Of a DNA stretch of 64,000 bases, positions 12,113 to 25,100 are shown one piece after another; the first letter of the stretch is position 1, and each line of letters starts with the position of its first letter. This DNA is from Serinus canaria. Lineage: Eukaryota > Chordata > Aves > Passeriformes > Fringillidae. The notes under the pieces were generated by a model that worked only from the letters and a program-made list of their open reading frames with translations, was not told where the DNA came from and made no database searches. Location: NCBI RefSeq assembly GCF_022539315.1, contig NC_066323.1:4751719-4815718 (forward strand), in the 5' to 3' direction. Made by a program: the position numbers and the translations under genes.

Positions 12113-12315
12113 TGAGCCCCCCTGGGATGGGACTGTGCCACCACCCTGAGCCCCCCTGGGATGGGACTGTGCCACCACCCTGAGCCCCCCCTGGGATGGG
12201 ACTGTGCCACCACCCTGAGCCCCCCTGGGATGGGACTGTGCCACCACCCTGAGCCCCCCAGGATGGGACTGTGCCACCACCCTGAGCCCCCTGGGATGGG
12301 ACTGTGCCACCACCC
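12113..12315 (+). repeat. minisatellite, six units of 33-35 bp
   Basis: Six tandem units begin at 12113, 12147, 12181, 12216, 12250 and 12283, with lengths 34, 34, 35, 34, 33 and 33. Each starts TGAGCCCC, carries GGGATGGGACTGTGCC and ends CACCACCC. Units differ mainly in the length of the C run. The minus strand is G-rich with runs of three or more G, so G-quadruplex formation is possible. The unit is 3n+1 bases, so a reading frame shifts at each unit. That explains why several long overlapping ORFs run through it without being genes. Confidence 0.97.
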
Positions 12316-12329
12316 TGACACACGGTGGG

Positions 12330-12470
12330 TCAGCTCCTGCTCTGACAGTTGTTTCTTTTCTTGTCTCTTCTATTGCATTTGTATATTTAATTTTCCTAGT
12401 AAAGAACTGTTATTCCTATTCCCGTATCTCAGCACTAACACAGAGTTAAGAGGGATGGTCAGAAAGGCAT
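12330..12470 (+). mobile_element. possible ERV LTR 3' fragment
   Basis: The stretch containing 'agtaaagaactgttattcc' near 12399 and 'tattcccgtatctcagc' near 12417 resembles the poly(A)-signal/R region of endogenous retrovirus LTRs that I recall from songbird genomes. No LTR start, primer-binding site or target-site duplication is visible. The attribution is from memory of sequence style, so treat it as tentative. Confidence 0.27.
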
Positions 12471-15025
12471 GGGAGGGAAGGATATCTTCCTTTCATTGGG
12501 GGGTATGACTCTCCCAGGTCCCCTGGGGTGATTCACAGAGGGTGTCACTGTGGGACCAGCTCTGTGTGTTATTGACAAGCCCTCGTTTTTGTTCTCCTGT
12601 CTATCCCCAACCTGGGTAAAATTATCCAAGGCACAGTGTGGCTCCATGAGTCATTCCTTCAGCTGATGGCTGCTCCCACCACCCCAGGATGGGAGGCTGA
12701 GAGTGCCAATTAGTCAAGTGTCCATGTCCTTCTCTCTAATGGCTTTAGACAACAGGACTCTGGTAAGGTTTTGTGCCAGTTTATTTCCATCCTGTTGATT
12801 GATATGGGGCATGCAGAAGTACTGTTACAGTTGGTGTGAGTAGATTTTAGGATAGGCTGCCACACGTGCACCCTGAGTGCTCTTACACTGATTACTCTGC
12901 CTGGATCTCGAGGGTATCACTGGGGATTTGTTTATATTTTGGATTTCTATATTTAGCCAGCACATTATCCTGCATCTATTGGAATGGAAGCAGTCTGGAG
13001 TGGCCAGTTTAGGCCTGGAGAATTAACAAGCCTCAAATGTGTGTCATAGTATCGTGGGCAATAATAACATTCCACCCAGGTGAGGAGAAGATCCAGCATT
13101 CCAAGGGCAGAACCACGTTATCCATGGTTAATGCCACAGATCTGGAGGTATCAAACCAGAAAATAACAAGGGTGTCCTCTTGCCAAGAGCTTGGGGGGAC
13201 ACACAAGGGGATCTGTTCCCATTCCTTCCTGTGCTAAACTTACCAGTCTGCACTGATTGACAGGAGAGTGATTTTAGGTTTTCTTATTTCTGTGAACTTT
13301 AAATATCTCAGGGCCTTTAAAGGATCATGCAGCAAACAATGCTACCAATCTAACTTTCTAAGATACATTAAAAAAACCCCACTTTTCCAAGTTTTTCTGA
13401 ATTTCACGTGTAAATATAGACATGGAATTAGGTCAGCCTAATTTTGTGTGAGAAGCTGGGTATTCTGCTTATTCTCTGTAGGTTGGCAGCCCTTTCCTGA
13501 TCCGGATTGATGTGAGCATGTGAGTGTGGGTTTGGGTGTATGCACACATTTCAGGTTTAAAATAGGTGGAGTGAGGGAACGAGGTGGAAAAGTGAGTGGC
13601 TGGACCAGGCAAGCTCTGCAGTCTGCAGAGTTCACTTTTGGGTTTAGCATCCTCCAGAACCCTTCAAAGTCACCCTTTGGGATCTCTGCATTGCCTGGTA
13701 CCTGTGGCTGCTCTGCACAGCAAATAGTGAGTAGCTCTGAGGGCAATAATGGTGAAATGTCAGCCAAGGAGGAAAAGAACAGATTGATCATTTCTGGTCA
13801 ATACTGAAGGTATTCTTATTATTACCCAAGAGCATTTTCCCCCCAGGCTACTGACTCTGGACATAGACACTATTTGTTTTATTATCTTCTTGGATTTTTA
13901 TGGGGCAAAGTCTTTAAAGATATAAAACTTCAGCCCATAAAAACTTTGGAGGAGAAAACTTTATATGAGGAAATCCCAGAGGATTTTTCTGCTCATGCCT
14001 TTATGTACTGAAATCTGTCACTGTGGATGAATATCTGGCAGCACGTCCAGGAAGCAGAGATGCCTCCAGAACATTTGTTGTGCTGTGCACATGTCACTCA
14101 AGAGACAGACACACTGAGGAGAGGATTGGAAGGGCTCAGTGGACTTCCAGGAATTCCTGGCAGAGAGGGTTGGGGAGCTGGTTTTTCCCTGTTTGCACGT
14201 GTTTTGATGTCCTTGCATCAGAGCAGGCCTTTCTACAATGTCCTGTCAGGTGCAGGAAGGAGGATGTTGCTTTTCTGGCCTCAGGGTGGAAGGCGTGTGA
14301 GGCTCTCGTGAGTGTGGGGGCAGCTGCTAAAGTGACAAAATGATAAAGAAAGATGTTTTTTTTTTTTTTTTTTGCATATCTTGCAACTGAGCTCCGCAGT
14401 GAGTCTCATCATATGGAGCTACAGTCCAGCCCTTAATTCCAGAAAAGTTAGAAAATATGAAGTCCTTGAGGTGATCTTAAAATATAAGAAAGAGCTCTCT
14501 AACGAGGTACAATAGTGAATGTAAGGGCTGTGAGTGACACCAGGCCACTGAATGTGCTCTATTTCAGCAGTGGACAGAATCCATTTCTCCAGCAAAGATG
14601 CAAAAAGTTGCTTTAAAAGAGTCTGCAGAGTAACCTGGTGATGTGGAAGATTTCTTTTTGTAGTTATGGGGCTGACTCATGCTCTGCTGTGTCAGGAGGT
14701 TTATATCCCTGTTTTGGAAGTGTGGGGAATCAGAGAAATTCCGCAGAGAAACCATATGGAGACAAAGTGTCTCAGGGGGTATTTATATTGTCAGCACTTC
14801 TATTAAAATACCAATTAATTTCTTCACGAAGCACAAGCTTGAGGGATGCCTCAGTTACAGGTTTGAGGCACATACTTTGCTATAGTGAAAAATAAAAAGC
14901 CAAAAGATATTCTTGAACAACTAACTTTGTTTTGATTGAGTTTCTAAACCCATATTTGACCCAGAACTGTCTCATACTCTTCTCTGAGCCTCTGGGCTCT
15001 GCAATATCCAAGGTTTTCTTCCCTG
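12471..15025. other. noncoding stretch
   Basis: No supported gene. A T run of about 18 lies near 14357-14374. The phrase 'tcctgttgattgatatg' near 12790 recurs near 23722. ORFs at 13438-13807 and 14018-14343 overlap on opposite strands and look like composition only. Confidence 0.55.
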
Positions 15026-15221
15026 TGAGGGTTGTGAGGCCCTGGCAGAGGTTGCCCACAGAAGCTGTGGATGCTCCATCCCTGGAAGTGTCCAAGGCCA
15101 GGTTGGACAGGGCTTGGAGCAGCCTGGGATAGTGGAAAGTGTCCCTGCCCATGGCAGGGGGTGGAAAAAAATTGGATTTAAGGTCCTTTCCAACCCAAAC
15201 CAGTCTATAATTCTGTGATTC
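15026..15221 (+). mobile_element. CR1 LINE, 5'-truncated 3' end
   Basis: This matches the avian CR1 3' region in order: 'gtgaggccctggcagaggtt', 'gcccacagaagctgtgg', 'aaggccaggttggacaggg', 'gtccctgcccatggcaggg', 'ggtcctttccaacccaaac', then the ATTCTGTGATT end at about 15209-15220. It is heavily 5'-truncated, as most bird CR1 copies are, and has no coding capacity left. The 3' end lies to the right. An insert of A residues near 15165 and other differences mark an older copy. Confidence 0.92.
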
Positions 15222-18200
15222 AACACTCACTAAAATTCTGTTAAGAACTCATAAAATGAATAGGTAGATGCACGAGACAGGAACCTTCCCTATGCCAGCT
15301 CCTGGTGGCAAATGATGTAACTGCTTCAATATTTTTATGAAGCTCTTGCCATTTTGCATTAGAGCAGACATAGAAGAAAAATGGCACTGTAGTGAAAAAG
15401 TCTTCATAACAGTGAGAGTAGCTTTCCCTGCCACAGTTCCTAACCTTAATCCTCCTTAACTACAGAAAGGTTTAATTTGGAAAATCCAATTATCTTGACA
15501 TCTAGAATTAGCCAAAAATTTAGATATCTTTCTAGTGCCTTATCTTGCAGCTGCAGTGCACACTCAGTTCCTGTCTCATTTACAGTACAGCAGGAACTGA
15601 TGCTTTTATTGATGATTTTTATTAATGCAATGGTATCAGACAGGGTAAAGCCATTAGCCTCTTCTATGAACTGCTTCCACTCCTAGGCTGGTAGTTAGAA
15701 TTATGGGTGCACTGCAGTGCAACCTATGTGCTTTCTCTATATCTTTCCAACCATAAAAAAGTCTCTGGCAGTCCTGCCACTAATTCTGTGGCTGTTGTGA
15801 TATGAATATCTTCTCACCAGCATGATCCTCTTACATAATTTTTATTTTTTATTTCTTTTTATGTGGTGAAAAAAATAAGCAGACAGAATGCCAGAGCACA
15901 TCCCTTTCTCGATATGTTTATGGTATGAATAAATCATGTATTGCACAATAGATGAGAACTTTCTGCTTATCTGCCTTGTAATGCCTCTCCATTAATGTAG
16001 GTCACATCAAATACCAGCTTATTTGGGGTTTGAAGTTATTAAGGTATTTAAGTCTCTGTGAGTTAGTTTGGATGCAGGGTGTTTTCAAAGGGGATTTGAG
16101 GAGCAGATCCATGTCTTCCCAAAGGCAGAGGGGCTGCAGATGTGTCACCTTAGGCTTCAAGGCCTGCTTGATGCTCTAATAAGGGATCTCTTTATGTCTG
16201 GGAAGAAAGGAAATCCATGTTTTATATCCTTTCAAAGAGGTCACGAGTCATTAAAGAATAATCCTGGAATGTGCAGCGTATGGGAAGGGTGGAGGCTGCT
16301 CTGGAAACTCCTTGCCTGTGGTGTCTGTGAGCAGGCCAATTATCCTCTACATGAAGCCAGTGGCCAAAACCTGAGTTTTTAACCAGATTTGTTAACAATG
16401 TCACCTTTTAAAATATATTTTTGTAGTGAGGAATACCCCAATTCCAGTGAGGCAATTCCTCACGGGCTCCCCTCCAGTGCTGGGAGAAGCCTTTTGCCAC
16501 CCCAAGTCCTCAGCAGGTGTTGGGACAGCTCTGCAGGGCTCCTGCTAGGGCAGGAACAGGTCACAGCTTAAACAGCATGTTGTTTTTGTGGGAAAAAGAG
16601 TAAATTATAAACTGTGCTCAGCTGAACAGCTTTGGCAGCCTGGGCTCAGATATCTGAACTCAGACAGGCTGAGCCAAAGGTTGAGCACCACTGAGTGATT
16701 TAGGGAGATGCAGTCAGCATCCCCTGGCCAACATCTGGATGCTGCATCCATCAGGAGGTTCAGGCAAGAGCTTGAGACACAGGGAGTGAGCCTGGCAAGG
16801 GAATACTCCTGGGAGAAAGATGGGATATTGCTGTAAGGAGTTTTCAGGGCTTTTAGCCTGAGGAGGAGAAAAAAAAGAGAGAAAAGAAGAAAAGGAAGCT
16901 AGAATACAGAAACTAACTGAAGGAGATGTCAGTGCTTCCCAGCACGGAGCTCAATGTCTTTTGGGAACTTAAATGTGAAGAGATGAATCAGACAGCCTGA
17001 GATGGTGACTGATGTGGTTAGCCTGTCAAATGGACAGCACTGCTCAGAGGGTCAGTGGAAAATCATGCCTGAGTCGTTGCAATAGCAAACTACTTCATGT
17101 GCCTGAATGGCTGGTAATTTAGTAGAAGCCGAGTTGACTGTGTATAGAGATGTTTCTGAAAAGTGACTCTGTCTATTTTTGCATGGTGTGCTCTGCAGTT
17201 CTTCAAGAGCAGGTGTGCAGGCAGAGCCACACCACCAGTAATGATCCCAGGAGCAGCACACATTCCTGCCTGCAGCTTCATTTCCCGGAGAAAGGAGCAG
17301 GTACACAAAGAAAGGGGAGAGGACAATGGATGTGCAGCTTCTTAAGGACCTTTGCAATTCAATGGAACAATGAGGGCCTGAGAACAGCACAAATCGGGTG
17401 GGGTTTTGCACTCGTTTTCAGCTTTCCTTTGTAAATGTTAAAGCTCTGCTTTGCAACCAGTAAAAACCAGAATTAATGGAAAATTCTGCTTTTGAAATAT
17501 GCACATTACTTTTGAGCTGCCCTGTGGGTTTTTAAAATGGTCTCGAGTTTTGCTGACCAGGTTGTTCCCATTGAGCATCCTTAAGACATGATTTATAGGT
17601 CCCTGTTAACAGTTACAACCCTAATTGGGTTGATAATTTGTTTGATATTGGGGATTTCAACAGCTAGCAACTACAGCAAGGTATGTGTTGCCTATTTCAT
17701 TCAGCTAATGTTAAATAAATCCATCTCTCCTCAAATCAGAGACAATTAATCCATCTGCTTTAATAGTTGTGACATTTAAGCTAATACCTTCTCTTAGCAT
17801 TATGATTCAAGCAGTATTTATTCTATCATTAATGATTTAGTACCAGAAAAATAGAAGTAGGGAGAAAAATATGTGGAAGTAGATGTTATTAAAGAAGAAA
17901 GGATGCAAAAAAACTGTTAAATTCCTTGGTTTTGTGCATGTAGAATTGTCTCTGAAATAGAAATATCAGCAGTAACAACAGCAGTGAAAAGCTCCCAAAT
18001 CAGATTCAATCTGATAGAAACTCTGTTATGTTATTTGCCTTCTCAATCCAGTTTTCAATTACTCTATATTTTTACTATTGTACCTGAGAGCAGAATGATG
18101 CTGATTTTCTGCAGCTGAGTTATGTCTTACAATGAGCGTATTCCAAAGGCAGACTGGTCTGAATCCCTGCAATGGCACACATGGGAAGGGGTCCATTCTG

Positions 18201-18493
18201 TCCTGACAAAATGTTATGAATTTTAATTTTAAGAAGTTGCTTCAGTCATGATGCAGTGGGACATAGGAAATCCACAAACTGGTCAGAAGCTGAACTGAGA
18301 TCATCTGGACATAGTGAGATGTCTTTAAGAACAAACTGATCTTCCTGCTTAAGGGAACAAAATCTTTTTGTTCCAATGACCAGGAAAAGGAATATAATTA
18401 TGTCCAAATTTCCCACCAGGAAATTAAAAGCTCAGTGCTTCAAGGCAAAGTTGGCCTTCAATTTGGCCACGGTTACAGAAGAGGGAGGATTAC
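15222..18493. other. noncoding stretch
   Basis: No supported gene or recognised repeat. 17560-18060 is AT-rich, repeat-free and holds several ATTA-type homeodomain cores (near 17740-17830). It could be regulatory, but nothing decides it. A purine-rich low-complexity patch lies at 16860-16905. Confidence 0.5.
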
Positions 18494-18538
18494 CTGTTGG
18501 TGTTTGTGAGGAGCTATAAGAGAAATGTTGTCTCTTTC
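18494..18538 (-). CDS. 45-nt exon-like window (weak)
   Basis: A good acceptor (tgtatcttctcatgccag) and a good donor (CAACAG|GTAATC) bound 45 nt that read ERDNISLIAPHKHQQ in phase 0 and leave in phase 0. This fits the phase-0 entry of 10766-10913. The segment is too short for the open frame to mean much, and chance is a live explanation. Confidence 0.15.
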
Positions 18539-21500
18539 CTGGCATGAGAAGATACAAAATGAATTCTTAAAGCAGCAACAAGCTCCACAGACCACTGGAC
18601 AATACAGACCCAGGCACACCAGACAGCAGCTTCTGCCAGTGCACCAAGAGCCATTGACCTTACACAGATTTCCCCCCCGATTTGCTTAAAGAAGGGACTT
18701 TCCTGCAGTGAAGTGTGGCACAGCATGAGCTGCTAAAATCGCTTCAAGAATTAATGAGAAATAGGTTTTCTCAGTGATATGATGGCCAGGCTGCCCAGAG
18801 AGGCTGCCTGTCAGCTCCTATCAGTCATTCCATTAGGAGGATTGCAAAACATCCCTGCTGCTGCCAGCCTGCAAACCTCCCGCTCCATGGCAGGGCACGG
18901 GTCAAGTGTGAGCACACAGCACTGCTGACAGGCCTGGGCACCAGCTGGGACTGCACAGGAGGCTTTGGCTACCAAGAGCTTTTCCCTCTTAACTTCTTTG
19001 CCTGGGATTTTCAGCCCTGAAGGTGTGAGATGAGGCTGAGCTCTACAGGAGCTGACAGCGCTGGCGGTGCTCGGCCGCCTCGCAGGGCTGGGTTTTGTTT
19101 GCTTTTTTGGGTGAGGTGTGCTCTGCCCCGTGCCTGCAGCAGCCCAGGCTTTGGGGTGGGAGCACCTGGTGCTCACAACAGTGACCAGAGTGCAAAGCAA
19201 AGGTCTGAAGGTACCCAGACCTCCACGTGCTGCTGGAAGCTTTCTCTGTGGCCCTGAGTTTAGCTGACAGAAGTATCCAAGTTGCATTTTCTGCGTGCTA
19301 AGAGCAGCTCTGTGGTGGCTGCAGTCTTGCCCAGAACTCTGGGGTTGAACAGGAATTAAAGCTAAAAGCCCAGTTTACTCCAATGCAAATTAAAGGCCTC
19401 CACTTGAGCTGCAGCAAATACTTGTTGGCTACATCCTGGAATTCAGATTTTTTAGTACAGATGGCTATGGAAGCATGCAGATACAAACACACGAGCTTTG
19501 AAATGCTTTCCTGAGGTTCCCTGAGTTTCTGCAACATATGCCTGGCTGGTGCAATGGCATTTAGTGTAAGACTTTGGCTAGGTGGGATTGACTTTGGATC
19601 TAAGTGCACAGTGGATGCTAGAGCTCAGCTTTTAGCATAAAAGAGGCCACATGGTTTTCACAATGGGATAATGACAATAATTAGATTTGTAATGTGCTAA
19701 TGAGTTAAGACTGAGATATTTATAAATGAGTTAATAATTTATACTAAAATGGGAGTGTCAGCTGTTGGTCAGGCTGTGACTTTCAAGGTTTCAACCCTGT
19801 TTGACAGCACTGGGCTTTTTTGACATTGTCAGAATGTATGGGTGTGGTATATTTTCATTCACAGAATGAAACATCCAGCTTATATTGCACAGTTTTTAGC
19901 CAGTGGATTGTTTGCCAAGGTGTGAGTAAAACTGGGCAGTTTGGAGAGGGATTCTTTCCGTGGGATGAAATATCACAAGCCTACTGTTTGATTTGTTGTT
20001 ACCAGCTGAGAAATTGCATTGCAGACAAGAAATGCTGGGGAGCTTACATGACTATAGTGATAGGTAAGTTTAAACTTTGTCTTGCTGCTACCACTCTGAA
20101 GATATTTACTATAATACATTTAGTTTCTCCATTATTATTTATTGCAGTAAACTCTATTTAATTAATCTATTTTTAATCTAACAGCCAATAGACAAATCAT
20201 CCAGTGCATATCTCTAGTGGGTTATGAAAAGAAACCCATTCATTTGATGATATGTCAACTTGGAATGCTTATTTTTCAATCCACAGAATAAAATATTTGA
20301 ACAGAGAAAAAGGCCCAACTTGCTGAATAATATTATCCATTGCAAATTACTTTTCCACCACTCATTGGCATTATACCTTTGTCTCGGAGTAGAATGGAAG
20401 TTGGGTATTAATATTCAAGCCCAACACAGGGCATTACATTGATCTTCACTGTACAGAAGATCCAGAAATAGATTATTTACTTTAAAGGGGACAATCAAAG
20501 AAAGCTAATCAAAAAGCTAATCAGAAAGAATATTTAAAGTTGCCTTGATCATGATCCATAGGTACATATACAGGGAGAAGGTAAGATTTGCTAAAGGATC
20601 TTTAAGCTTTCAGAAATTAATGCATAATATAAGTTGATGGAAGTTTGGATTGAATGAGTGAGATCCCAGTTCGTAAACTGGGGCAACACAGGGTGAAAAA
20701 CCTGTAACAAATAATCTATTAGAAGGTCAATGGTAAATATTCTGTTCTTAAACTGTTTAACTGGGCATTGGATAACTTTCTCAAAACCAGTCTCTGATTT
20801 CCTTTTGTGGCACCAATGCAGGAAAGCAGGGGTGCAATTCTGTAGTGGTTTTATGCAGAAAGTCAGGTAATTCATTAGTATGAGACAATGTGGCCTTAAA
20901 AATTTAGCAGAACAAACCTTGCAATGTGCCCAAGAGGAGCTACACAGTCACATGGAACAGGTTAGTGCCAAAGAAAGAGAAATATATAAAAGTTGATAAC
21001 GAAGGGAGCAAATTTGAATGTTTTAAGAATGGTTTAAAGCAAGAGGACTCCTGGCAGTTGATGTCAGGGATAGGAGAAGTTCAAAGGAAAGGATAAACCC
21101 CGTATCAGGAGAAGGAAACCAGAGGAGATACAAGATAAAGACTGCTCTGAGCACAAGGAATAGATCAGGAGAGAAAACGCAGTGATTTAGAAGTGGGATA
21201 AATATTAAAGAGCTTTGCAGTTGAGAATTAAGGGCTTGAATTTTTTGCAGTAAAGATGTCAGCTGAGGGATTCAAATGGTCTGTACAATATTTTGAAGCC
21301 ATGACAGAAGGAGAAGACTTTTCCAGCAGTAAAAAGAATCATGATATGAAGAAACAAAAGTAGTCAATGCCATGCCAGAAGGTTTTATACCTGACCCACT
21401 GATCAAAGCAAAGAATGATGTATTTAACCTACAAATCTTTCTTCACAGAAGGGAAAACCAAGCCATCTTTCCCCCATCTATTCCCTTTTCCTTGGAAAAT

Positions 21501-23589
21501 GTTGCTCATGGTTGTGAGCCAGTGCTGGGGCAGAGGAGTAGCTAGCACGAAGCGTGTGCATCAATAGCTGTTGCTTTGGTTACAAAGGCACATGAGCATG
21601 TATAGTTGTGACAAGTTATTTTCAGCTTTTACACCATGAAATAGAAAGAATATTAATAATTAAAAAAAGAGATTATGCTACCTCTGCTCAGTCTCTCTGT
21701 GGTGGAAAATCCCAGTGTGGTGTCACACGCTGCATCATCCTGATAATTGTTGCTGTGTGCTCTGATGACATGAAGTCAGCCCTGGTGCTGAGTGCACAGA
21801 ACTCAGTGCACTGGGAGGGGAAAGGTTGCTACTGGGAGGGGAAGTGTTGCTTCTGGTGCTGGGGATGTGTCTCCAGGAGCTGTTTCTTGAGTGGGAGCAG
21901 CACTGGGCACCCAGCTGCCTCTCCTGCGTGTGTCAGCATCTCGGTGCCGCTGAATCCCTCGCCTAGCCCACGCCCAGGCACGAGCAAAAAAGGCACAAAA
22001 TCTCAGAGCAATCTCTGTCTCCTGGTGAAACCTGAGTGCAGCAGGGGATCAAACAAGTGGTTTGATCTCTGCTGACATTTCAAAGCTTCTGCAGACGGAG
22101 ATGGCTGCGACTTGGGAGAAAGGCAAGGAGTGGGAGTGGGGCACGAACACCAAGGTGGTGCCTCTGGTGCCACAGGGGTCTGGCCAGGCCCACACAGGAG
22201 CTTTCTGTCAGGAAGAGAAATGAGCTGTGAGCTCTGGAGTAAAGTATTGATGAGCCAGAGTCCTACCACTGCCCTTTGGCCCTTGCTGTTTAGCAGAGGG
22301 TGGTAATGGCTGGAAGCAGTTCAGTTCCTCCTTTACTTCTGGTTCATTCCCACCTTAGCCCAACCACAGCTTCTGGTTTAGACTCTGCATGGAGGCACTG
22401 GGGTGAATCTTGTCCTTCACACCACTCTTCCAGCCCTGTTGCATAGCAGGATGGCCTGAGCCCCTGGGGGAGAGGACAGCTATGACAGCTTCTCCTTTAA
22501 AGGGTTATTCTTTGAAGCTTCATATCCATGACATCAAGAAGGAAAGTCAATGGATACCAGTGTAAAGAGACAAAAAAAGACATTCCATTTGAAGAAATGA
22601 CCCCTTCACAAAATGTGTTTGTGAACTCAAGATTTTAAATGAGTCTGACCCAGTGGGAAAAAAAAATCAAACTGTTCTGTACAGAAGAAATTCTCTGCTG
22701 GAAAGTATATACGAAAGTTCACAGGCACTGCAAACACTAGCCCAGTGGGTAATTCTCTGAATGAGATGCACTTTGCACTCACAGCAGTACTGAAATTCAG
22801 CCGCTCCTGAGACTCAGATTTATTCCATTTTTACCAATAAGAATGTAACTAATAATAGTTTGAAAAAGGAAGAATTTGCCATGTGAGAGAGGATTTAAAA
22901 AATCACATTCTGATCTTTATTACTCTGGCTTGTGTCAGACATATTTTGCACCACTTCACATGAAGTACAGATGTAACAGAATAAGCCAAAATAATGGGAT
23001 CAGAATCAAACCCTGAAATTTTGTTGCATGGGACATATAATGTTCCTAGAATCCTTAAATTCTTTGTATGGAAAAAGAGAACCTGAGGACCAGGTCCATT
23101 TTGGGAGGCAGGAGGGTTTTCCACCACCTGAGGCTCAAACGCTGCACTCCCTCTGGGGATGGAGGCTGGGTCTTCACTGGTGTGCCAAACTCCTGTAGAA
23201 ATGGGCCTTTCCAAATGAAGGGTATTACCACAAAATTTGCTCCTCAGGAAGGAGTAGAAACTCAAGTAGAAGGAAGTACCCTTCAACTTGAATTTGTGCT
23301 GATGGGGCTGAACAGCCATCTTAAGAAAGTATCACTCAAGACCCGAGTCGCATTAAAGTCAATGGTCTACTCCTCACATCACTAATCTTGGTAGAGTGGG
23401 GTCTTGCCTACTCATCCTTCACAGAGCACTGCAGGTTCCTCTGAGACCATTTGTTACAGCCATTTTTTTGCTCCCCTTCCAGTTGAGGAGTTTGGAAAGG
23501 TGTCAGAGGATTAGTACCATGCAAATTGCGAGAGGGAAGTGTCACTAAGCCAGGAAGACTTCACAAAAAATAGCTTAGGGGGCTATACA
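18539..23589. other. noncoding stretch
   Basis: No supported gene and no recognised transposon. 21810-21851 holds a 21-bp direct duplication (units start 'actgggaggggaa' and differ at two positions). 20480-20530 has a short 'aaagctaatca' duplication. 18811-19287 and 21608-22306 are GC-richer and open in several frames on both strands. A 138-codon minus ORF at 22903-23319 has no clear splice or domain support. Confidence 0.5.
21810..21851 (+). repeat. 21-bp tandem duplication
   Basis: Unit one at 21810-21830 and unit two at 21831-21851 differ at two positions. Both carry 'actgggaggggaa' and end 'gttgct'. This looks like a small slippage-type duplication. Confidence 0.85.
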
Positions 23590-25100
23590 GTATCTGGAAT
23601 TAAATTTTATGGCACTCCATAAAATTGAAGTATGAGTCAAGGGTTAACAACCTTGAATTTTACCCTTAAAATTAGTCCAAGAAAATCTACTTGGTTATAA
23701 ATACGGCGGTACTGTATCGTGTCCTGTTGATTGATATGCCCAAGAGCTACCTTTGTCGGCAGTCTTTTAAGCAGCAATCCTTCATTTTGATCTTAATAGT
23801 GAGATAAGCACCTCCTTCCTCATTGGGCTATCAATTTTTAGCTGCCAATACAGATGGATGGGGTGGCTTGTTGCACACACGGTGCCTCCCATCATGATGA
23901 ATGTCTAGTCAGCAATCACGGCCCTCCTCGTGACAAAAGCAGAATAAATGAGTGTGCAGGGAGGGAAGGATGCATACAGCAATATTTAATGCAGGTGATG
24001 TTAGAAGAGTGCAACATGAGCTTTTTTACCAAAAGATTACACATAACTCTCGGTCCTTGTCCGGCCTTAAGACAAACATTTGTAAATTTTTTAAACTATC
24101 TGCCAAAAAGCGACATTTTATTTTAATAGCTTTTCAGTATTTTGCTCTAAGGAAACATCTAATGGATACTATACAATATCTTCGCCTGGCTTTTCTTTTT
24201 TTTTTTTTTTTCCTTTAAAATATTTGGGGATGAAAAATCTTACATTTAAGTACATTCTTTCTAGGACAGCATCAACATGTACAATACTCTATCTTGGCAG
24301 TGTTGGAATACCACTTGTCTACGGCAAACTCAGACACAGTTCACCTTTGATTAAACTATAGCTTAAAGCCCACCCCAAACTAAAAGTGATAACCTAATTG
24401 AGTATGCTTTAGTACTCCCACTGTCTGTGACAATCATTGCATTTCTCTTTCTAGGCTGAAGGATATTAAAAAAGTATTGTGCAAAGGATATTAATGCAGA
24501 GTCTTAACAGACTTTAGAAAATCAGTTTGCTTTTATGGCTGCCTCTCAACACTGCTCTCTCTTTTCTCTTCTCTTCTCTTTCCTTTCCTCTAGAGATTCC
24601 AAATCCAATTAAATGTGACTAGATGTAATTCCAAATTGTCGCTTTAGTCAATTAAACATATAATAATCTTGTGTACCTAATTACTAGCTCCAAAAGTTTA
24701 TTTGTTGATGTAGTGCTATCAATGTGTACTTCTGCATGTTCCCCTTATCATTGCCTATATATTAATTGTGGTTTGACATTACTGTAAATTGAATTTGAAA
24801 TTTCCCCCTAGTTAAAAGTCTCTCACAAGCAGTAATCCCAATCCGGTTGTAATACCCTTTCAGAATGTACTTTCCAAGGCTGTATTATGTTCTTAATGAG
24901 ATATAACCAAAAATACACGGATTTAACAATAAACATTTCCAAACAGGCCCAGTATCAGGGGGTAACATATTGTTACAAACGGGAACTAAATCTTCCCTTA
25001 GATGTTCTCATACAGCTCCCATTAATTTCACTGGGAGAAAAGCAATTCAGCAGAATCCATGGATTTTTGCATAAGGACTGGATTTAGCCATAAGCTTTAT
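23590..25100. promoter_or_regulatory. candidate conserved noncoding element block
   Basis: About 1.5 kb free of recognised transposons, with a local composition unlike its surroundings. CpGs are retained in an AT-rich context (four between 23704 and 23758; more near 23917, 23929, 24053, 24062 and 24110). There is a PBX/HOX-type TGATTGAT at 23728-23735. ATTA cores recur, including CAATTAAA near 24605 and at 24649-24656, TAATTA at 24678-24683 and TTAATT near 24772. A T run sits at about 24196-24211. This is the typical look of a developmental enhancer, but conservation must be tested. Confidence 0.32.

Noticed and set aside
11485..12183. 232-codon plus-strand ORF, the longest in the window
   Set aside because: It lies in GC-rich sequence open in several frames on both strands, ends inside the minisatellite, and shows no domain or splice support.
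11859..12323. Three overlapping minus-strand ORFs of 132-154 codons
   Set aside because: They are the minisatellite read in three frames.
19990..20065. Plus-strand window between a ttgttgttaccag acceptor and a GTAAGT donor
   Set aside because: Only about 67 nt and alone on that strand.
22903..23319. 138-codon minus-strand ORF
   Set aside because: No recognisable domain; internal splice motifs do not define one exon; adjacent plus frame also open.
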